Counted from the stretch's first letter, positions 34,981 through 46,299 are shown. The stretch: DNA of 64,000 nt from Micromonospora matsumotoense (GCF_900091525.1 NZ_FMCU01000006.1:1-64000), one strand, 5' to 3'. The notes: generated from the sequence alone by a model not told the origin. Made by a program: numbers and translations.

Positions 34981-35722
34981 CTGCCCACAGCCGGCACACG
35001 GACGGCCGGATGCCGTTGCCTGTCGACCGGGGACGACCCCGGGCGCGGGGGCATACGCCGTGGGGCGGAATTGCCGTCGGCATGGCGATGGCGGTATCAA
35101 TAAAGATCGTCACGGGTACCGGACCCTGGTGAGCGCCTTCGTCCGTGGCGGCTGCGCCGCACTCGAACAGCACGGCCCGTGGACGTCGGATGTCGCCGAG
35201 TTCGAGCGGGCGCGTCGTCGGCGCGACGACCGGTAGGTCCCGGGGACGTCCACCCCCGCGTCGGTCGGGCCGCGACGCCGGGCCCGGCCGGCGGACCTGA
35301 CGCGGACGCGACCCGGCTGCCAGGTGGGCCACCGCTGGCGTGCCGACCCACCGCCCGGCCTCGCGACTGATCATTGCGGTCACGATTACGCATAGGTGGT
35401 TGACAATTGGTGGTTGCGTCCCATGGGTCTGACGCATACGCTTCGGGGCAGAATTCCGTGACCACAGGCAAGAGCGGGTGAGCGGGCGGCGGGAGTTCCC
35501 GGTGGCAGGGAACTGTCTCCGGTTGATGCTTGTCGCTCGAACGTGGACCTTGCCGCCGCCGGTCACGGCATCTCCCCAGGAACCCGCCAACGGCCGACCC
35601 GCCCGGAGCACCCCTGCCTCCCGGCGCGGGCGGCCCGTGTTCGCATGGCGGGTTCACTGTCGCACCCCCAGGACGACTGTCCAGCGGACATGTCTGTCGG
35701 TGGCATGCGAAAGGAACGGTAC
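34981..35722. other. 742-bp intergenic region
   Basis: No supported gene; several small frames lack ribosome sites. TTGACA at 35400-35405 is the only good -35 candidate for the beta-helix gene, but its -10 is weak. The end of the region carries that gene's AAGGA ribosome site at 35711-35715. Confidence 0.4.
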
Positions 35723-38422
35723 GTGAAATCAGCCCTCTCCACCGCCCGAAGGTCGTTGCTGGCCGGCGCGTTGCTCGTCGCCGCCGCACTCCCGGCAGTG
35801 CTCGCGAATCAACTGCCGGCGTCGGCCGCGGTGCAGGCGACCTACTATGTCGCGCCAGACGGCAGCGATACCAATCCCGGCACCCTCCAGTCACCGTTCA
35901 AGACGCTGCAACGCGCGCGCGACGCCGTGCGTACTGTTAACGTGAACATGACCGGTGACATCCAGGTCTATCTCCGTGGTGGCAGATATCCGGTGACCAG
36001 CACGGTCGAGTTCGGCGCGGGCGACTCCGGCAGTAACGGATACCGGGTCTTGTATTCCGCCTATCCCAGCGAGACGCCGGTGCTCGACGGTGGTGTGCCG
36101 GTGACCGGGTGGACCCAGCACAGCGGAAACATCTGGAAGGCGCCGCTGGATCGCGCCAACAAACTGCGGGCGCTCTATGTCAACGACAAGCGGGCGTTCA
36201 TGGCGTCGAAGACCATCGGGTCGGCGGGCTGCTACGGGACGTACAACATCACGGCCGGGCAGGCGGCGTGGGCCTGGGAGTCGGGGTCGCAGTGCGACGG
36301 CGCCAAGTACAACCTGAACGACTTTCCCGCCGTCGCCCGCAACGCCGACGACATCGAGATCGAGACGGCGACCACCTGGACCACCGCCATCGTGGGGGTA
36401 CGCCAGGTGACCACCAGTTCCGACGGTGCGAACCGGGTGGCGCTGTTCCAGCAGCCGGGTGCCGCCATCGCCCAGGGCTCGTTCAACGGCAACGCGCAGG
36501 TGGGCGGCAGTCACAAGGTGATGAACGCCTACGAGTTCCTGGACGCGCCGGGTGAGTTCTATTTCGACAAGGGCAGCAAGACGCTCTACTACTACAAGAG
36601 CAGCGCCGAGAACATGTCCACCGCGTCGGTCTTCGCGCCGAACAACGTGACCACCCTGCTGCGGGTCGCGGGTACGTCTACCAGCAGCCACGCGCGCAAC
36701 ATCACGTTCTCCGGTCTCACCGTCCAGCACTCCGACTGGAACCTGGTCAACGTCGCCGGCTCCTCCTTCAAGCAGGCGCAGCAGGGGAACGTCAGTGCGA
36801 CCGCGTACGCGAAGCGGAACTTCCACGATTACTACTACCGCAACATCGACGTCACTCCCGGCATCGTTCAGGTGGACAACGCCGACGGGATCCGCCTGGA
36901 GCGCAACCGGGTCCAGCACACCGGCATCAACGGCATCAACATGGTCAACGACGTGCAGAACAGCCAGTTGATCGGGAACTTCACCAACGACGTCGCCGGT
37001 TCCGCGCTCACCGTCGGCCACCCCCAGCACGTCTACATCGGCGACGGCACGTCGACCAACCGGGAGAAGTGGTTGCCGCAGGTCGAGGGGCTGCCCAAGA
37101 ACATCGAGATCAAGAACAACTACCTCTACGACAGCGCGGTGCTGTTCAACGGGCACAGCCCCATCTCGGCGTACTTCGTGGACACCCTGACCGTGCAGCG
37201 CAACCGGATCGAGAAGTCACCCTGGTCGGGCATCACGCTCGGTTGGGGCTGGTGGAACTTCGACGGTTCGTCGGGCTCGATCGCGCCGAACCGGCCCACC
37301 ACGACGGCCCGCAACAACACCATCAGCTACAACCACATCATCGACACCGTGCAGCGGCTCAGTGACACGGCACCTATCTACACGCTGGGCGCCCAGCCGG
37401 GGACGACGATCACCAACAACTATCTCCAGGGCGTGCCGTCCGGTCACAAGTACGGCCTGCACCCGGACGAGGGCTCGGCGTACATGACGTTCCGCGACAA
37501 CGTGCTGAGCGTGGACAAGAACGTCACCTGGATGATCAACTCCGACGACTTCGGGCGCAAGCACGACCTGAGCATCACGCAGATCTACGGCCCGATCAAC
37601 AAGGTCTCCAACAAGAACCTGCCCAACAGCACGGTCAGCGACATTCTGGTCTCCTCCGACTATGTCTGGCCGGCGCCGGCGTACGCCATCGCCGCGAACT
37701 CGGGCCTGGAGGACGCGTTCCGGGACATCATTCCGGCGGGCAACCTCTCCCAGCCGAACTACGTCCTGCCGGCCAGCACCTTCGTCACCAGCGCGACGGC
37801 GTCGATCCCGATCCGCAGCACCGGTGACGCGACCAGGACGGTCTGGCTGGCCCCCGCCGGCACGACCACCTTCACCGCCGGTCCGACGATGACCCGGGCG
37901 GCGGGCACCGCCACGTCCATCGCCGTGCCCGCCAACCAGGGTGAGTACCGGCTCTTCGTGGTGGACGCGCAGGGCAACCGGTCGGCCGAGTCGGGCTCGC
38001 TGGTCCGGCAGCAGGGCACCGGCAGCGGCCAGCAGGGCGGCCGTCTGGTGGGCGGCCAGTCCGGCCGCTGCGTCGAGGTGCCCAACGCCAGCACCACCAA
38101 CGGCACCCAGGTGCAGTTGTGGGACTGCGCGGGCGGCGCCGGCCAGCAGTGGACCTACTCCGCCGGCAAGCAACTGACCGTGTACGGCAACAAGTGCCTG
38201 GACGCGAACGGCGCGGGTACGACCAACGGCACCACGGTCATCATCTGGGACTGCCACGGCGGCACCAACCAGCAGTGGAACCTCAACGCCAACGGCACCC
38301 TGACCAACGTTCAGTCCGGGCTCTGCGTCGATGCCAACGGCGCGGCCACCGCCAACGGCACCAAGATCATCCTCTGGTCCTGCAACGGCGGCACCAACCA
38401 GCAGTGGAGCCTGCGCAACTGA
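35723..38422 (+). CDS. Secreted parallel beta-helix protein with ricin-B tail
   Basis: 899 residues from GTG 35723 (AAGGAA 6 nt upstream, so longer frames are not needed). A signal peptide covers about 1-36 (VKSALSTARRSLLAGALLVA, ending ASAAVQA). The mature protein starts YYVAPDGSDTNPGTLQSPFK, the usual opening of right-handed parallel beta-helix enzymes, followed by many short beta-coil repeats (NITFSGLTVQHSDWNLVNV; GIRLERNRVQHTGINGINM). The last ~130 residues form a ricin-type beta-trefoil (CBM13) with three QxW motifs (GGAGQQW, GGTNQQW, GGTNQQW). Probably a polysaccharide lyase or hydrolase acting outside the cell; the catalytic family cannot be fixed from sequence reading. Confidence 0.85.
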   Translation: MKSALSTARRSLLAGALLVAAALPAVLANQLPASAAVQATYYVAPDGSDTNPGTLQSPFKTLQRARDAVRTVNVNMTGDIQVYLRGGRYPVTSTVEFGAGDSGSNGYRVLYSAYPSETPVLDGGVPVTGWTQHSGNIWKAPLDRANKLRALYVNDKRAFMASKTIGSAGCYGTYNITAGQAAWAWESGSQCDGAKYNLNDFPAVARNADDIEIETATTWTTAIVGVRQVTTSSDGANRVALFQQPGAAIAQGSFNGNAQVGGSHKVMNAYEFLDAPGEFYFDKGSKTLYYYKSSAENMSTASVFAPNNVTTLLRVAGTSTSSHARNITFSGLTVQHSDWNLVNVAGSSFKQAQQGNVSATAYAKRNFHDYYYRNIDVTPGIVQVDNADGIRLERNRVQHTGINGINMVNDVQNSQLIGNFTNDVAGSALTVGHPQHVYIGDGTSTNREKWLPQVEGLPKNIEIKNNYLYDSAVLFNGHSPISAYFVDTLTVQRNRIEKSPWSGITLGWGWWNFDGSSGSIAPNRPTTTARNNTISYNHIIDTVQRLSDTAPIYTLGAQPGTTITNNYLQGVPSGHKYGLHPDEGSAYMTFRDNVLSVDKNVTWMINSDDFGRKHDLSITQIYGPINKVSNKNLPNSTVSDILVSSDYVWPAPAYAIAANSGLEDAFRDIIPAGNLSQPNYVLPASTFVTSATASIPIRSTGDATRTVWLAPAGTTTFTAGPTMTRAAGTATSIAVPANQGEYRLFVVDAQGNRSAESGSLVRQQGTGSGQQGGRLVGGQSGRCVEVPNASTTNGTQVQLWDCAGGAGQQWTYSAGKQLTVYGNKCLDANGAGTTNGTTVIIWDCHGGTNQQWNLNANGTLTNVQSGLCVDANGAATANGTKIILWSCNGGTNQQWSLRN

Positions 38423-38429
38423 CCGGCGT

Positions 38430-38459
38430 CCCCGGGGCCGGCGTTGTCCGGTCCCGGGG
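38430..38459 (+). terminator. Terminator hairpin after the beta-helix gene
   Basis: A 12-bp stem (CCCCGGGGCCGG / CCGGTCCCGGGG, with one G-U pair) and 6-nt loop begin 8 nt after the stop codon. Confidence 0.7.
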
Positions 38460-38678
38460 CGGCTTCATCGGGAGGGTCGTGCTGCCCGCCCCGGCGCAGC
38501 CACCACGCGTCGATCGTCCCCGGCCGGCTCGGCCGCCCCGGCCGGTCGCGCGATATGGGGTGTCGCCCTGGTACGTGCGCCACGGGGAGGCTGTCACTGC
38601 CCGTCGGCGACGTGCCGTGGCCTGCGGTCCCGTGTCGTCGGGCCGGTGTATCCCGGTCGCAACCCGCAGGACACAGCA

Positions 38679-38707
38679 TTGACATATTTCACTTTCCGAC
38701 CTAGGGT
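38679..38707 (+). promoter_or_regulatory. Near-consensus promoter for the esterase gene
   Basis: TTGACA (38679-38684), 17-nt spacer, TAGGGT (38702-38707). The predicted start is about 295 nt before the esterase ATG at 39009, leaving a long leader. The surrounding sequence is AT-rich for this window. The remaining part of 38423-39008 shows nothing else that I can name. Confidence 0.55.
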
Positions 38708-39008
38708 CTTGCCGAATCGATTCGACGTCGAGCCCGGCGCTCCGGCACCGGCGGTCGACCGGGTGGCGTTCGGGCGAGCGCGATGTGGACCACCGATCGA
38801 TTCGACGACCAGTCGGTCCTGCCTGGGCAGCGGAACCAGTGGCTGGCAGCCGCGGCGATGAGCCAGCCGGCGTGGTGAGCGCATCGAGTGTCTCCCGGTG
38901 TTCCGTCCTTGGCGGGTGCGGTCAGCGGGAGCGGTCGGGCGTGACCCGTCGGGATCGCCGTCGACTACGTACCTGAAGCAGTCCATGCCGAGTGGCAGGA
39001 GCCCCATC

Positions 39009-40388
39009 ATGACTAGGCGCAGACCCATCCTTGGTTCCCTCGCGGCGGCGGCGGCCCTCGTCGTGACCGTGGGCGCGACGGCCCTCGCCGGTGGCCTGAC
39101 CACCGCGGCGGCGGCCGACGTCGCCGCGGCCGCGGCCACCGCCGGGTGCGGCAAGGCACCCACGTTGACCAGCGGCCAGCGGTCCATCCAGAGCAGCGGC
39201 CAGAACCGCAGCTTCATCCTCCGGATCCCCGACAACTACGACCGGAACCACCAGTACCGGTTGATCTTCGGCTTCCACTGGAACGGCGGCACCGCCAACG
39301 ACGTCGACGGGGGTGGGTCGGACGGGGCCGCCTGGTCCTACTACGGCCTGCGCCAGCAGGCGAACAACAGCACCATCTTCGTGGCCCCACAGGGCAACGG
39401 CAACGGCTGGGCCAACCCCAGCGGCCGGGACGTCACCTTCGTCGACGACATGGTCCGGCTGATCGAGAACGACCTGTGCGTCGACACGACCCAGCTGTTC
39501 GCCCTGGGCTTCAGCTACGGCGGGGGGATGAGCTACTCGCTGGCCTGCTCCCGGGCGAACGTCTTCCGCGCCGTCGCGGTCTACTCCGGCGGGCAGCTCA
39601 GCGGCTGCAGCGGCGGTGGCCAGCCGATCGCGTACATGGGGATCCACGGCATCGGGGACCCGGTGCTCAACGTCTCCGCCGGACGCTCGCTGCGCGACAC
39701 CTTCGTGCGCAACAACGGGTGTACGGCGCAGAGCCCGCCCGAGCCCCGGGCCGGCAGCCTGACCCACATCACCACCACCTACTCCGGCTGCCGCTCCGGC
39801 TACCCGGTGGTGTGGGCCGCGTTCGACGGCGGTCACACCCCCGGCCCGGTCGACGGTGGCGGCGACAGCGGCGTGCGGACCTGGACCAAGGGCGAGGTGT
39901 GGCGGTTCTTCACCCAGTTCGGCAGCACCAACCCGACGCCGACCCCGACGGTCTCGCCGACGGTTACGCCGACCGGCAACCCGACGACCCCGCCGCCGTC
40001 CGGCACGGGCGCGGTCCGGAACACGTCCTCCGGCCGGTGTCTGGACGTCAACGGCGGCACGCAGACCAACGGCGCGGCGGCGATCATCTGGGACTGCCAC
40101 GGGCAGAGCAACCAGAGCTGGACCTCGACGGCCGCTCAGGAGCTGCGGGTCTTCGGCGGCAAGTGCCTGGACGTCAACGGCGGCGCCACCGCCAACGGCA
40201 GCTCGGTGATCATCTGGGACTGCAACGGTCAGGCCAACCAGCGGTGGCGGCTCAACGCCGACGGCACGATCACCGCGGTCGGCTCGGGCCGGTGCCTGGA
40301 CGTGGTCAGCAACGGTACGGCCAACGGCACGCGTACCCAGATCTGGGACTGCAACGGCGCCGCCGGACAGCGGTGGAGCCGAAGCTGA
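39009..40388 (+). CDS. Secreted CE1/LpqC-like esterase with ricin-B tail
   Basis: 459 residues from ATG 39009 (GGAG 7 nt upstream). Signal peptide about 1-38 (MTRRRPILGSLAAAAALVVT). The alpha/beta-hydrolase domain resembles PHB depolymerases and feruloyl/acetyl-xylan esterases: FIFGFHWNGG-type oxyanion region (LIFGFHWNGGTANDVD), nucleophile Ser in FALGFSYGGGMSYSLAC (~174), and a late His in AFDGGHTPGP. A Pro/Thr linker ([20 protein letters not shown]) joins a C-terminal ricin-type beta-trefoil with QSNQSW, QANQRW and AAGQRW. It probably removes side groups from plant polysaccharide outside the cell. Confidence 0.87.
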   Translation: MTRRRPILGSLAAAAALVVTVGATALAGGLTTAAAADVAAAAATAGCGKAPTLTSGQRSIQSSGQNRSFILRIPDNYDRNHQYRLIFGFHWNGGTANDVDGGGSDGAAWSYYGLRQQANNSTIFVAPQGNGNGWANPSGRDVTFVDDMVRLIENDLCVDTTQLFALGFSYGGGMSYSLACSRANVFRAVAVYSGGQLSGCSGGGQPIAYMGIHGIGDPVLNVSAGRSLRDTFVRNNGCTAQSPPEPRAGSLTHITTTYSGCRSGYPVVWAAFDGGHTPGPVDGGGDSGVRTWTKGEVWRFFTQFGSTNPTPTPTVSPTVTPTGNPTTPPPSGTGAVRNTSSGRCLDVNGGTQTNGAAAIIWDCHGQSNQSWTSTAAQELRVFGGKCLDVNGGATANGSSVIIWDCNGQANQRWRLNADGTITAVGSGRCLDVVSNGTANGTRTQIWDCNGAAGQRWSRS

Positions 40389-40563
40389 GCCCGACGGACG
40401 TCAGCGGAGGGTAGCGGTAGGTCCGGCATCGCCCGGCAGGATCTCGCATTGATTGCATTCAATGCATAGGGTCACTGCTGTACGCGGTGGGTCGATGGAG
40501 ACCCGCCGGGGCGATGCCGCCTCCACCGTGCAGAAAACGACGTTTGTCTGGGGAGAACAGAAC

Positions 40564-41793
40564 ATGAACGAACAGCAGAACAGTCGCCTGTGGGCCCGAT
40601 GGCGGCGGGCGGCCCGCAGTGCCGTCACCGCGACGGCGGTGTCCCTCGGGGTCGCCGCCCTCGCCGTGGGCTTCTCGGCGGGTGCGGCCGTCGCGGGGGT
40701 CGGCGTCGCGGAGCGGGGCACGTCGAACGCGGCGTTCGCCGCCGCGCCGGTCGCCCAGGTCGCCGCGGGTGACCTGCACACCTGTGCGATCCGTACCGAC
40801 GGGACGCTCTGGTGCTGGGGTGACAACTACGGTGGCAAGCTCGGTGACGGGACCACCACCAACCGGACCAGCCCGGTGCAGGTCGGCACCGGCACCACCT
40901 GGTCGCGGGTCGACGCGGGCACCAGCCACAACTGCGCGATCCGCGCGGACGGCACGCTGTGGTGCTGGGGCGGCAACTACAGCGGGCAGCTCGGTGACGG
41001 GACCACCACGAGCCGGAGCACCCCGGTGCAGGTCGGCACCGCCACCACCTGGGCCGGCGTCAGCGCCGGCGCCAACCACACCTGCGCCGTCCAGACCGCC
41101 GGCACGCTGTGGTGCTGGGGCCTGAACCGCAACGCGCAGCTGGGCGTCGGCACCTCCCCCTCCCGGGCGACCAGCCCGGTGCAGGTGGGTACGGCGACCA
41201 CCTGGGCGAGCGTCACCACCGGTTACGCGCACAGCTGCGCCGTCCAGACCAACGGCACGCTGTGGTGCTGGGGCGACAGCACGGACGGGCAGCTGGGCGT
41301 CGGCATCCTGGGTTACCGGGCGACCCCGGCGCAGGTGGGTACCGCGACCACGTGGGCCGGCGTGACGGCCGGGCACGCGCACACCTGTGCGGTCCGTACC
41401 GACGGCACCCTGTGGTGCTGGGGTGAGAACGGGTACGGCCAGGTGGGCGGCGGCACCGGCGTCCAGACCAGCCCGATCCAGGTCGGCACCGCCACCACCT
41501 GGACCAGGGTCGAGGCGAGCGTCGACTCGTCGTGCGCGCTGCGCACCGACGGTGGCCTGTGGTGCTGGGGCAACAACGGCTTCGGGCAGTTGGGTGACGG
41601 CACCACCACCCACCGGTCCGCCCCGGTCCGGGTCGGCACCGCGACCACCTGGACGCAGAACCTGGCCGTCAGCTACCACAGCTGTGGCGTACGCACCGAC
41701 GGTGGCCTGTGGTGCTGGGGCAACAACATGTCCGGGCAGTTGGGTGACGGCACCACCACCCACCGCTCGACCCCGGCGCAACTGGTCCTGTAG
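40564..41793 (+). CDS. Secreted RCC1-repeat beta-propeller protein
   Basis: 409 residues from ATG 40564 with GGGGAG about 9 nt upstream. Signal peptide about 1-45 (RSAVTATAVSLGVAALAVGF). The mature protein is seven near-identical ~48-residue RCC1 repeats, each with C-(A/G)-(I/V/L)-x-(T/A)-x-G-x-LWCWG and a QLGDGTT-type turn; two Cys per repeat suggest a disulfide in each blade. Seven repeats match one full propeller. No catalytic domain is present, so a binding role at the cell surface or in the medium is likely. Confidence 0.85.
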   Translation: MNEQQNSRLWARWRRAARSAVTATAVSLGVAALAVGFSAGAAVAGVGVAERGTSNAAFAAAPVAQVAAGDLHTCAIRTDGTLWCWGDNYGGKLGDGTTTNRTSPVQVGTGTTWSRVDAGTSHNCAIRADGTLWCWGGNYSGQLGDGTTTSRSTPVQVGTATTWAGVSAGANHTCAVQTAGTLWCWGLNRNAQLGVGTSPSRATSPVQVGTATTWASVTTGYAHSCAVQTNGTLWCWGDSTDGQLGVGILGYRATPAQVGTATTWAGVTAGHAHTCAVRTDGTLWCWGENGYGQVGGGTGVQTSPIQVGTATTWTRVEASVDSSCALRTDGGLWCWGNNGFGQLGDGTTTHRSAPVRVGTATTWTQNLAVSYHSCGVRTDGGLWCWGNNMSGQLGDGTTTHRSTPAQLVL

Positions 41794-41838
41794 GGCTGAC
41801 CGGTCCGCAGGCGCTGATGCCGCGCCGCCGACCCGCGC

Positions 41839-41872
41839 CGCCGCCGACCCGGTGGCGGCCGGGTCGGCGGCG
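41839..41872 (+). terminator. Terminator hairpin after the RCC1 gene
   Basis: Perfect 14-bp stem (CGCCGCCGACCCGG at 41839-41852 with 41859-41872) and a 6-nt loop, 46 nt after the stop. The remaining part of 41794-42215 holds the promoter and operator of the GH59 gene. Confidence 0.75.
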
Positions 41873-42077
41873 TGCGTCGTTGCCCGTCCGTCGCCCCGCG
41901 TCCCGCCACCCAGCGGGCCGGGCCCGCACGGATCGCCCGCTGGCGTCGAGGGCGTCGACCGGTCGCTTCCGTGACGGTCCTGATGCCGTGCTCCGGCAAC
42001 CATTCATCTGATCTCTTTGGGATTCCCGCGGCGATTGATCAGAGAAAGGGCGGGATAAATCCCTCCGAACAGGGGCG

Positions 42078-42107
42078 TTGACCGGCGACCGCTGCGGTGC
42101 CTAACAT
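42078..42107 (+). promoter_or_regulatory. Candidate promoter of the GH59 gene
   Basis: TTGACC (42078-42083), 18-nt spacer, TAACAT (42102-42107). The predicted start at about 42114 leaves a 100-nt leader. Confidence 0.5.
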
Positions 42108-42115
42108 ACGACGTC

Positions 42116-42128
42116 CTATCATTGATAG
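42116..42128. promoter_or_regulatory. 13-bp palindrome just after the predicted start (operator candidate)
   Basis: CTATCA-T-TGATAG is a perfect inverted repeat beginning at the predicted transcription start of the GH59 gene, the place where a repressor would block elongation. Confidence 0.45.
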
Positions 42129-42215
42129 TCGCCGATTTCCATCCTGCGCGGGTGCGACAGTCCGACGTGTGCCGTACCGCTTCGAGGTCGGAGACCGGCT
42201 GGGGAGGCGAGTCAG

Positions 42216-44657
42216 ATGTTCAGTGCACAGAGTCATCGGCGCGGCGGCGGCCCACGTCGCCGACCGTGGCGCAGCGCGTGGCGTCCGCGTCGGTTGACCG
42301 CATCGGTGCTGGGAGTGGTGGTGACGGCGGCGGCGGTGCTGACCGGGTTCGCCGCACCGGCCCAGGCGGCGACCGCCATCACGATCAACGGCGGGTCCGG
42401 TGGCCGGGCGCTGGACGGGATCGGTGCGGTCAGCGGCGGCGGTGGCAACAGCAGGCTGCTGATCGACTATCCGGAGCCGCAGCGCAGCGACATCCTGGAC
42501 TACCTGTTCAAGCCGGGCTACGGCGCGGCCATGCAGCTGATGAAGGTGGAGATCGGCGGCGACACCAACTCCACCTCCGGCGCGGAGCCCAGCCACGAAC
42601 ACACCCGGGGCAGCATCAACTGCAACCGGGGCTACGAGTGGTGGCTGATGGAGCAGGCCCGTACCCGCAACCCCAACATCGCCCTGGCGGGTCTGGCCTG
42701 GGGAGCACCCGGCTGGATCGGCAACGGCAACTTCTGGTCCACCGACTCGATCGACTACCTGGTGGCCTGGCTGGACTGCGCGGGCACCCACGGGTTGACC
42801 ATCAACTACCTCGGCGGGTGGAACGAGAAGGGCTACAACACCACCTGGTACAAGAACCTCCGCTCGACCCTCAACTCCCGCGGCTACAGCAGCGTGAAGA
42901 TCGTCGCCTCGGACGACTTCGGTTGGGGCGCGGCCGACGACTCGCTGCGGGACCCGGCCTTCGCCAGCGCCGTCCAGGTCTTCGGCAGCCACTACGTCTG
43001 CGGCTACCGCAGCGCCCAGACCAACTGCCCCAGCTCCACCAACGCGGTGTCCACCGGCAAGTCCCTGTGGGCCAGCGAGAACGGCTCCGACGACTACAAC
43101 GCCGGCGCGCAGGCGCTCGCCCGGGGCATCAACCGGGGCTACCTCGACGGCAAGATGACCGGCTACATCAACTGGCCCGCCATCGCCGCCATCACCCCCA
43201 ACATCCCCTGGGCGACCACGGGTGTGGCGGTGGCCCAGCAGCCGTGGTCCGGCGCCTACTCGATCGGCAAGAACGCCTGGGTGATGGCGCAGACCACCCA
43301 GTTCACCGCCCCGGGGTGGCGCTACCTCGACGCGTCGAGCGGCTATCTCGGCGGCAACCGCAACAACGGCAGCTACGTCTCGCTGAAGTCCACCAACAAC
43401 AGCGACTACAGCACCGTCATCGAGACGATGGACGCCGGCGCCGCGCAGACCCTCGACTTCACCGTCACCGGCGGCCTGTCCACCGGCACGGTACGGGTCT
43501 GGTCGACGAACGTGCGGTCGAACAACACCGCCGACCACTTCGTCCGGGGCGGTGACATCACCCCGAACGGGGGGCGCTTCTCGCTCACCGTCCAGCCCGG
43601 TTACGTCTACAGCATCACCACCACCAGCGGGCAGGGCAAGGGCACGGCGGCCAGCCCGGCGCAGGGCAACCTGAAGCTGCCGTACAGCGACAACTTCGAC
43701 TCGTACGCCACCGGCCGCGAGGCGCGCTACCTGATGGACCAGCAGGGCTCGTTCGAGATCGCCGGGTGCGCGGCGGGTCGCACCGGGCAGTGCGTACGCC
43801 AGATGTCGGAGCAGGCGCCGATCTACTGGACCTCCGGCCAGGCCGAGCCGTACACCCTGCTGGGCGACCTGACCTGGCGCAACTACACGGTCTCCTCGGA
43901 CGTGCTGCTGGAGAAGTCCGGCTACGCGCAGCTCATCGGGCGCGGCAACACCTACAACCACCAGGGCCCGCAGAACATGAACGGGTACTACTTCCGGGTC
44001 ACCGACGGTGGCGCCTGGTCCATCCGGAGCAACAACACCAGCGGCAACTGGCGCACCCTGGCCAGCGGCAACACCTCCGCCCTGGGCACCGGGCGGTGGC
44101 ACACCCTGGCGTTGACGCTCAACGGGAGCACCCTCACCGCCGCGATCGACGGCACCACCGTCGGCACGGCCAACGACTCCACCTGGGTCGCCGGCCAGAT
44201 CGGGTACGGCACCGGGCAGGGCGTCACCGCCCAGTTCGACAACCTCTCGGTGACCGCCGTCGGCAGCCCCGGCACCCCGACGGGTGAGATCCGGGGAGCG
44301 GGCGCCAACCGGTGCCTGGACGTCAACGGGGCCAGCCAGACCGACGGCGCGGCGGTGCAGATCTGGGACTGCACCGGCGGCGTCAACCAGCGGTGGTCGC
44401 TGACCTCGACCAACCAGCTCACCGTCTACGGCAACAAGTGCCTCGACGTGCCGAGCGCCGCGTCGGGCGCCCGGGCCCGGATCTGGAGCTGCACCGGCGG
44501 CACCAACCAGCAGTGGCGGCTCAACGCCGACGGCACGATCGTCGGGGTGGGCTCGGGGCTCTGCCTGGACATCAACGGCGGGGGCACCGCCAACGGCTCC
44601 GCCGTCCAGCTCTGGACCTGCAACGGTGGCAGCAACCAGCAGTGGGTACGCGGCTGA
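42216..44657 (+). CDS. GH59 galactocerebrosidase-like enzyme with ricin-B tail
   Basis: 813 residues from ATG 42216 with GGGGAGG 8 nt upstream. Signal peptide about 1-50 (RLTASVLGVVVTAAAVLTGF). The mature protein begins ITINGGSGGRALDGIGAVSG, as in glycoside hydrolase family 59. The putative acid/base Glu lies in YLGGWNEKGYN and the nucleophile Glu in SLWASENGSDDY. A beta-sandwich and a lectin-like domain follow (LKLPYSDNFDSYATGREARY; FRVTDGGAWSIRSNN), then a C-terminal ricin-type beta-trefoil (GGVNQRW, GGTNQQW, GSNQQW). Probably an exo-beta-galactosidase on secreted or membrane galactosides. Confidence 0.87.
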   Translation: MFSAQSHRRGGGPRRRPWRSAWRPRRLTASVLGVVVTAAAVLTGFAAPAQAATAITINGGSGGRALDGIGAVSGGGGNSRLLIDYPEPQRSDILDYLFKPGYGAAMQLMKVEIGGDTNSTSGAEPSHEHTRGSINCNRGYEWWLMEQARTRNPNIALAGLAWGAPGWIGNGNFWSTDSIDYLVAWLDCAGTHGLTINYLGGWNEKGYNTTWYKNLRSTLNSRGYSSVKIVASDDFGWGAADDSLRDPAFASAVQVFGSHYVCGYRSAQTNCPSSTNAVSTGKSLWASENGSDDYNAGAQALARGINRGYLDGKMTGYINWPAIAAITPNIPWATTGVAVAQQPWSGAYSIGKNAWVMAQTTQFTAPGWRYLDASSGYLGGNRNNGSYVSLKSTNNSDYSTVIETMDAGAAQTLDFTVTGGLSTGTVRVWSTNVRSNNTADHFVRGGDITPNGGRFSLTVQPGYVYSITTTSGQGKGTAASPAQGNLKLPYSDNFDSYATGREARYLMDQQGSFEIAGCAAGRTGQCVRQMSEQAPIYWTSGQAEPYTLLGDLTWRNYTVSSDVLLEKSGYAQLIGRGNTYNHQGPQNMNGYYFRVTDGGAWSIRSNNTSGNWRTLASGNTSALGTGRWHTLALTLNGSTLTAAIDGTTVGTANDSTWVAGQIGYGTGQGVTAQFDNLSVTAVGSPGTPTGEIRGAGANRCLDVNGASQTDGAAVQIWDCTGGVNQRWSLTSTNQLTVYGNKCLDVPSAASGARARIWSCTGGTNQQWRLNADGTIVGVGSGLCLDINGGGTANGSAVQLWTCNGGSNQQWVRG

Positions 44658-44675
44658 CCACGGGCGACAACGGTA

Positions 44676-44712
44676 CGGCGGGCGGTCCCGGTGTCATCGG
44701 GACCGCCCGCCG
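44676..44712. terminator. Bidirectional terminator between GH59 and GH11 genes
   Basis: Perfect 14-bp stem CGGCGGGCGGTCCC / GGGACCGCCCGCCG with a 9-nt loop, between two convergent genes. Confidence 0.8.
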
Positions 44713-44741
44713 CTGCGGTGCTGTTCAGGAACCGGTCGGGG

Positions 44742-46160
<1,419 letters not shown>

Positions 46161-46196
46161 TCACCCCCTGCCGGCGGGTGGGGCAGGGGCATGCGA

Positions 46197-46244
46197 ACCG
46201 CCCGCCCACCCGGCCTGGATCTCCAGGCGGGGCGGGCGGGCGGT
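46197..46244 (-). terminator. Terminator of the RiPP operon
   Basis: Outer arms ACCGCCCGCC / GGCGGGCGGT and inner arms GCCTGGA / TCCAGGC, downstream of the DUF5825 gene stop at 46300 in the direction of transcription. Confidence 0.6.
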
Positions 46245-46299
46245 CGCGGAGCGTGGACCGGGGCGGCGGACCGGCCGGGCGGCGGACGATCCGGGGCGC

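Noticed and set aside
31222..35100. Very long minus-strand frame antisense to the UPF1-like helicase
   Set aside because: It mirrors the codon structure of the real helicase gene, is dominated by Arg/Gly/Pro/Val and shows no domain motifs.
34889..35236. Small plus-strand frame after the helicase gene (ending AEFERARRRRDDR)
   Set aside because: No ribosome site, it overlaps the helicase end, and only the last ~35 residues look ordered.
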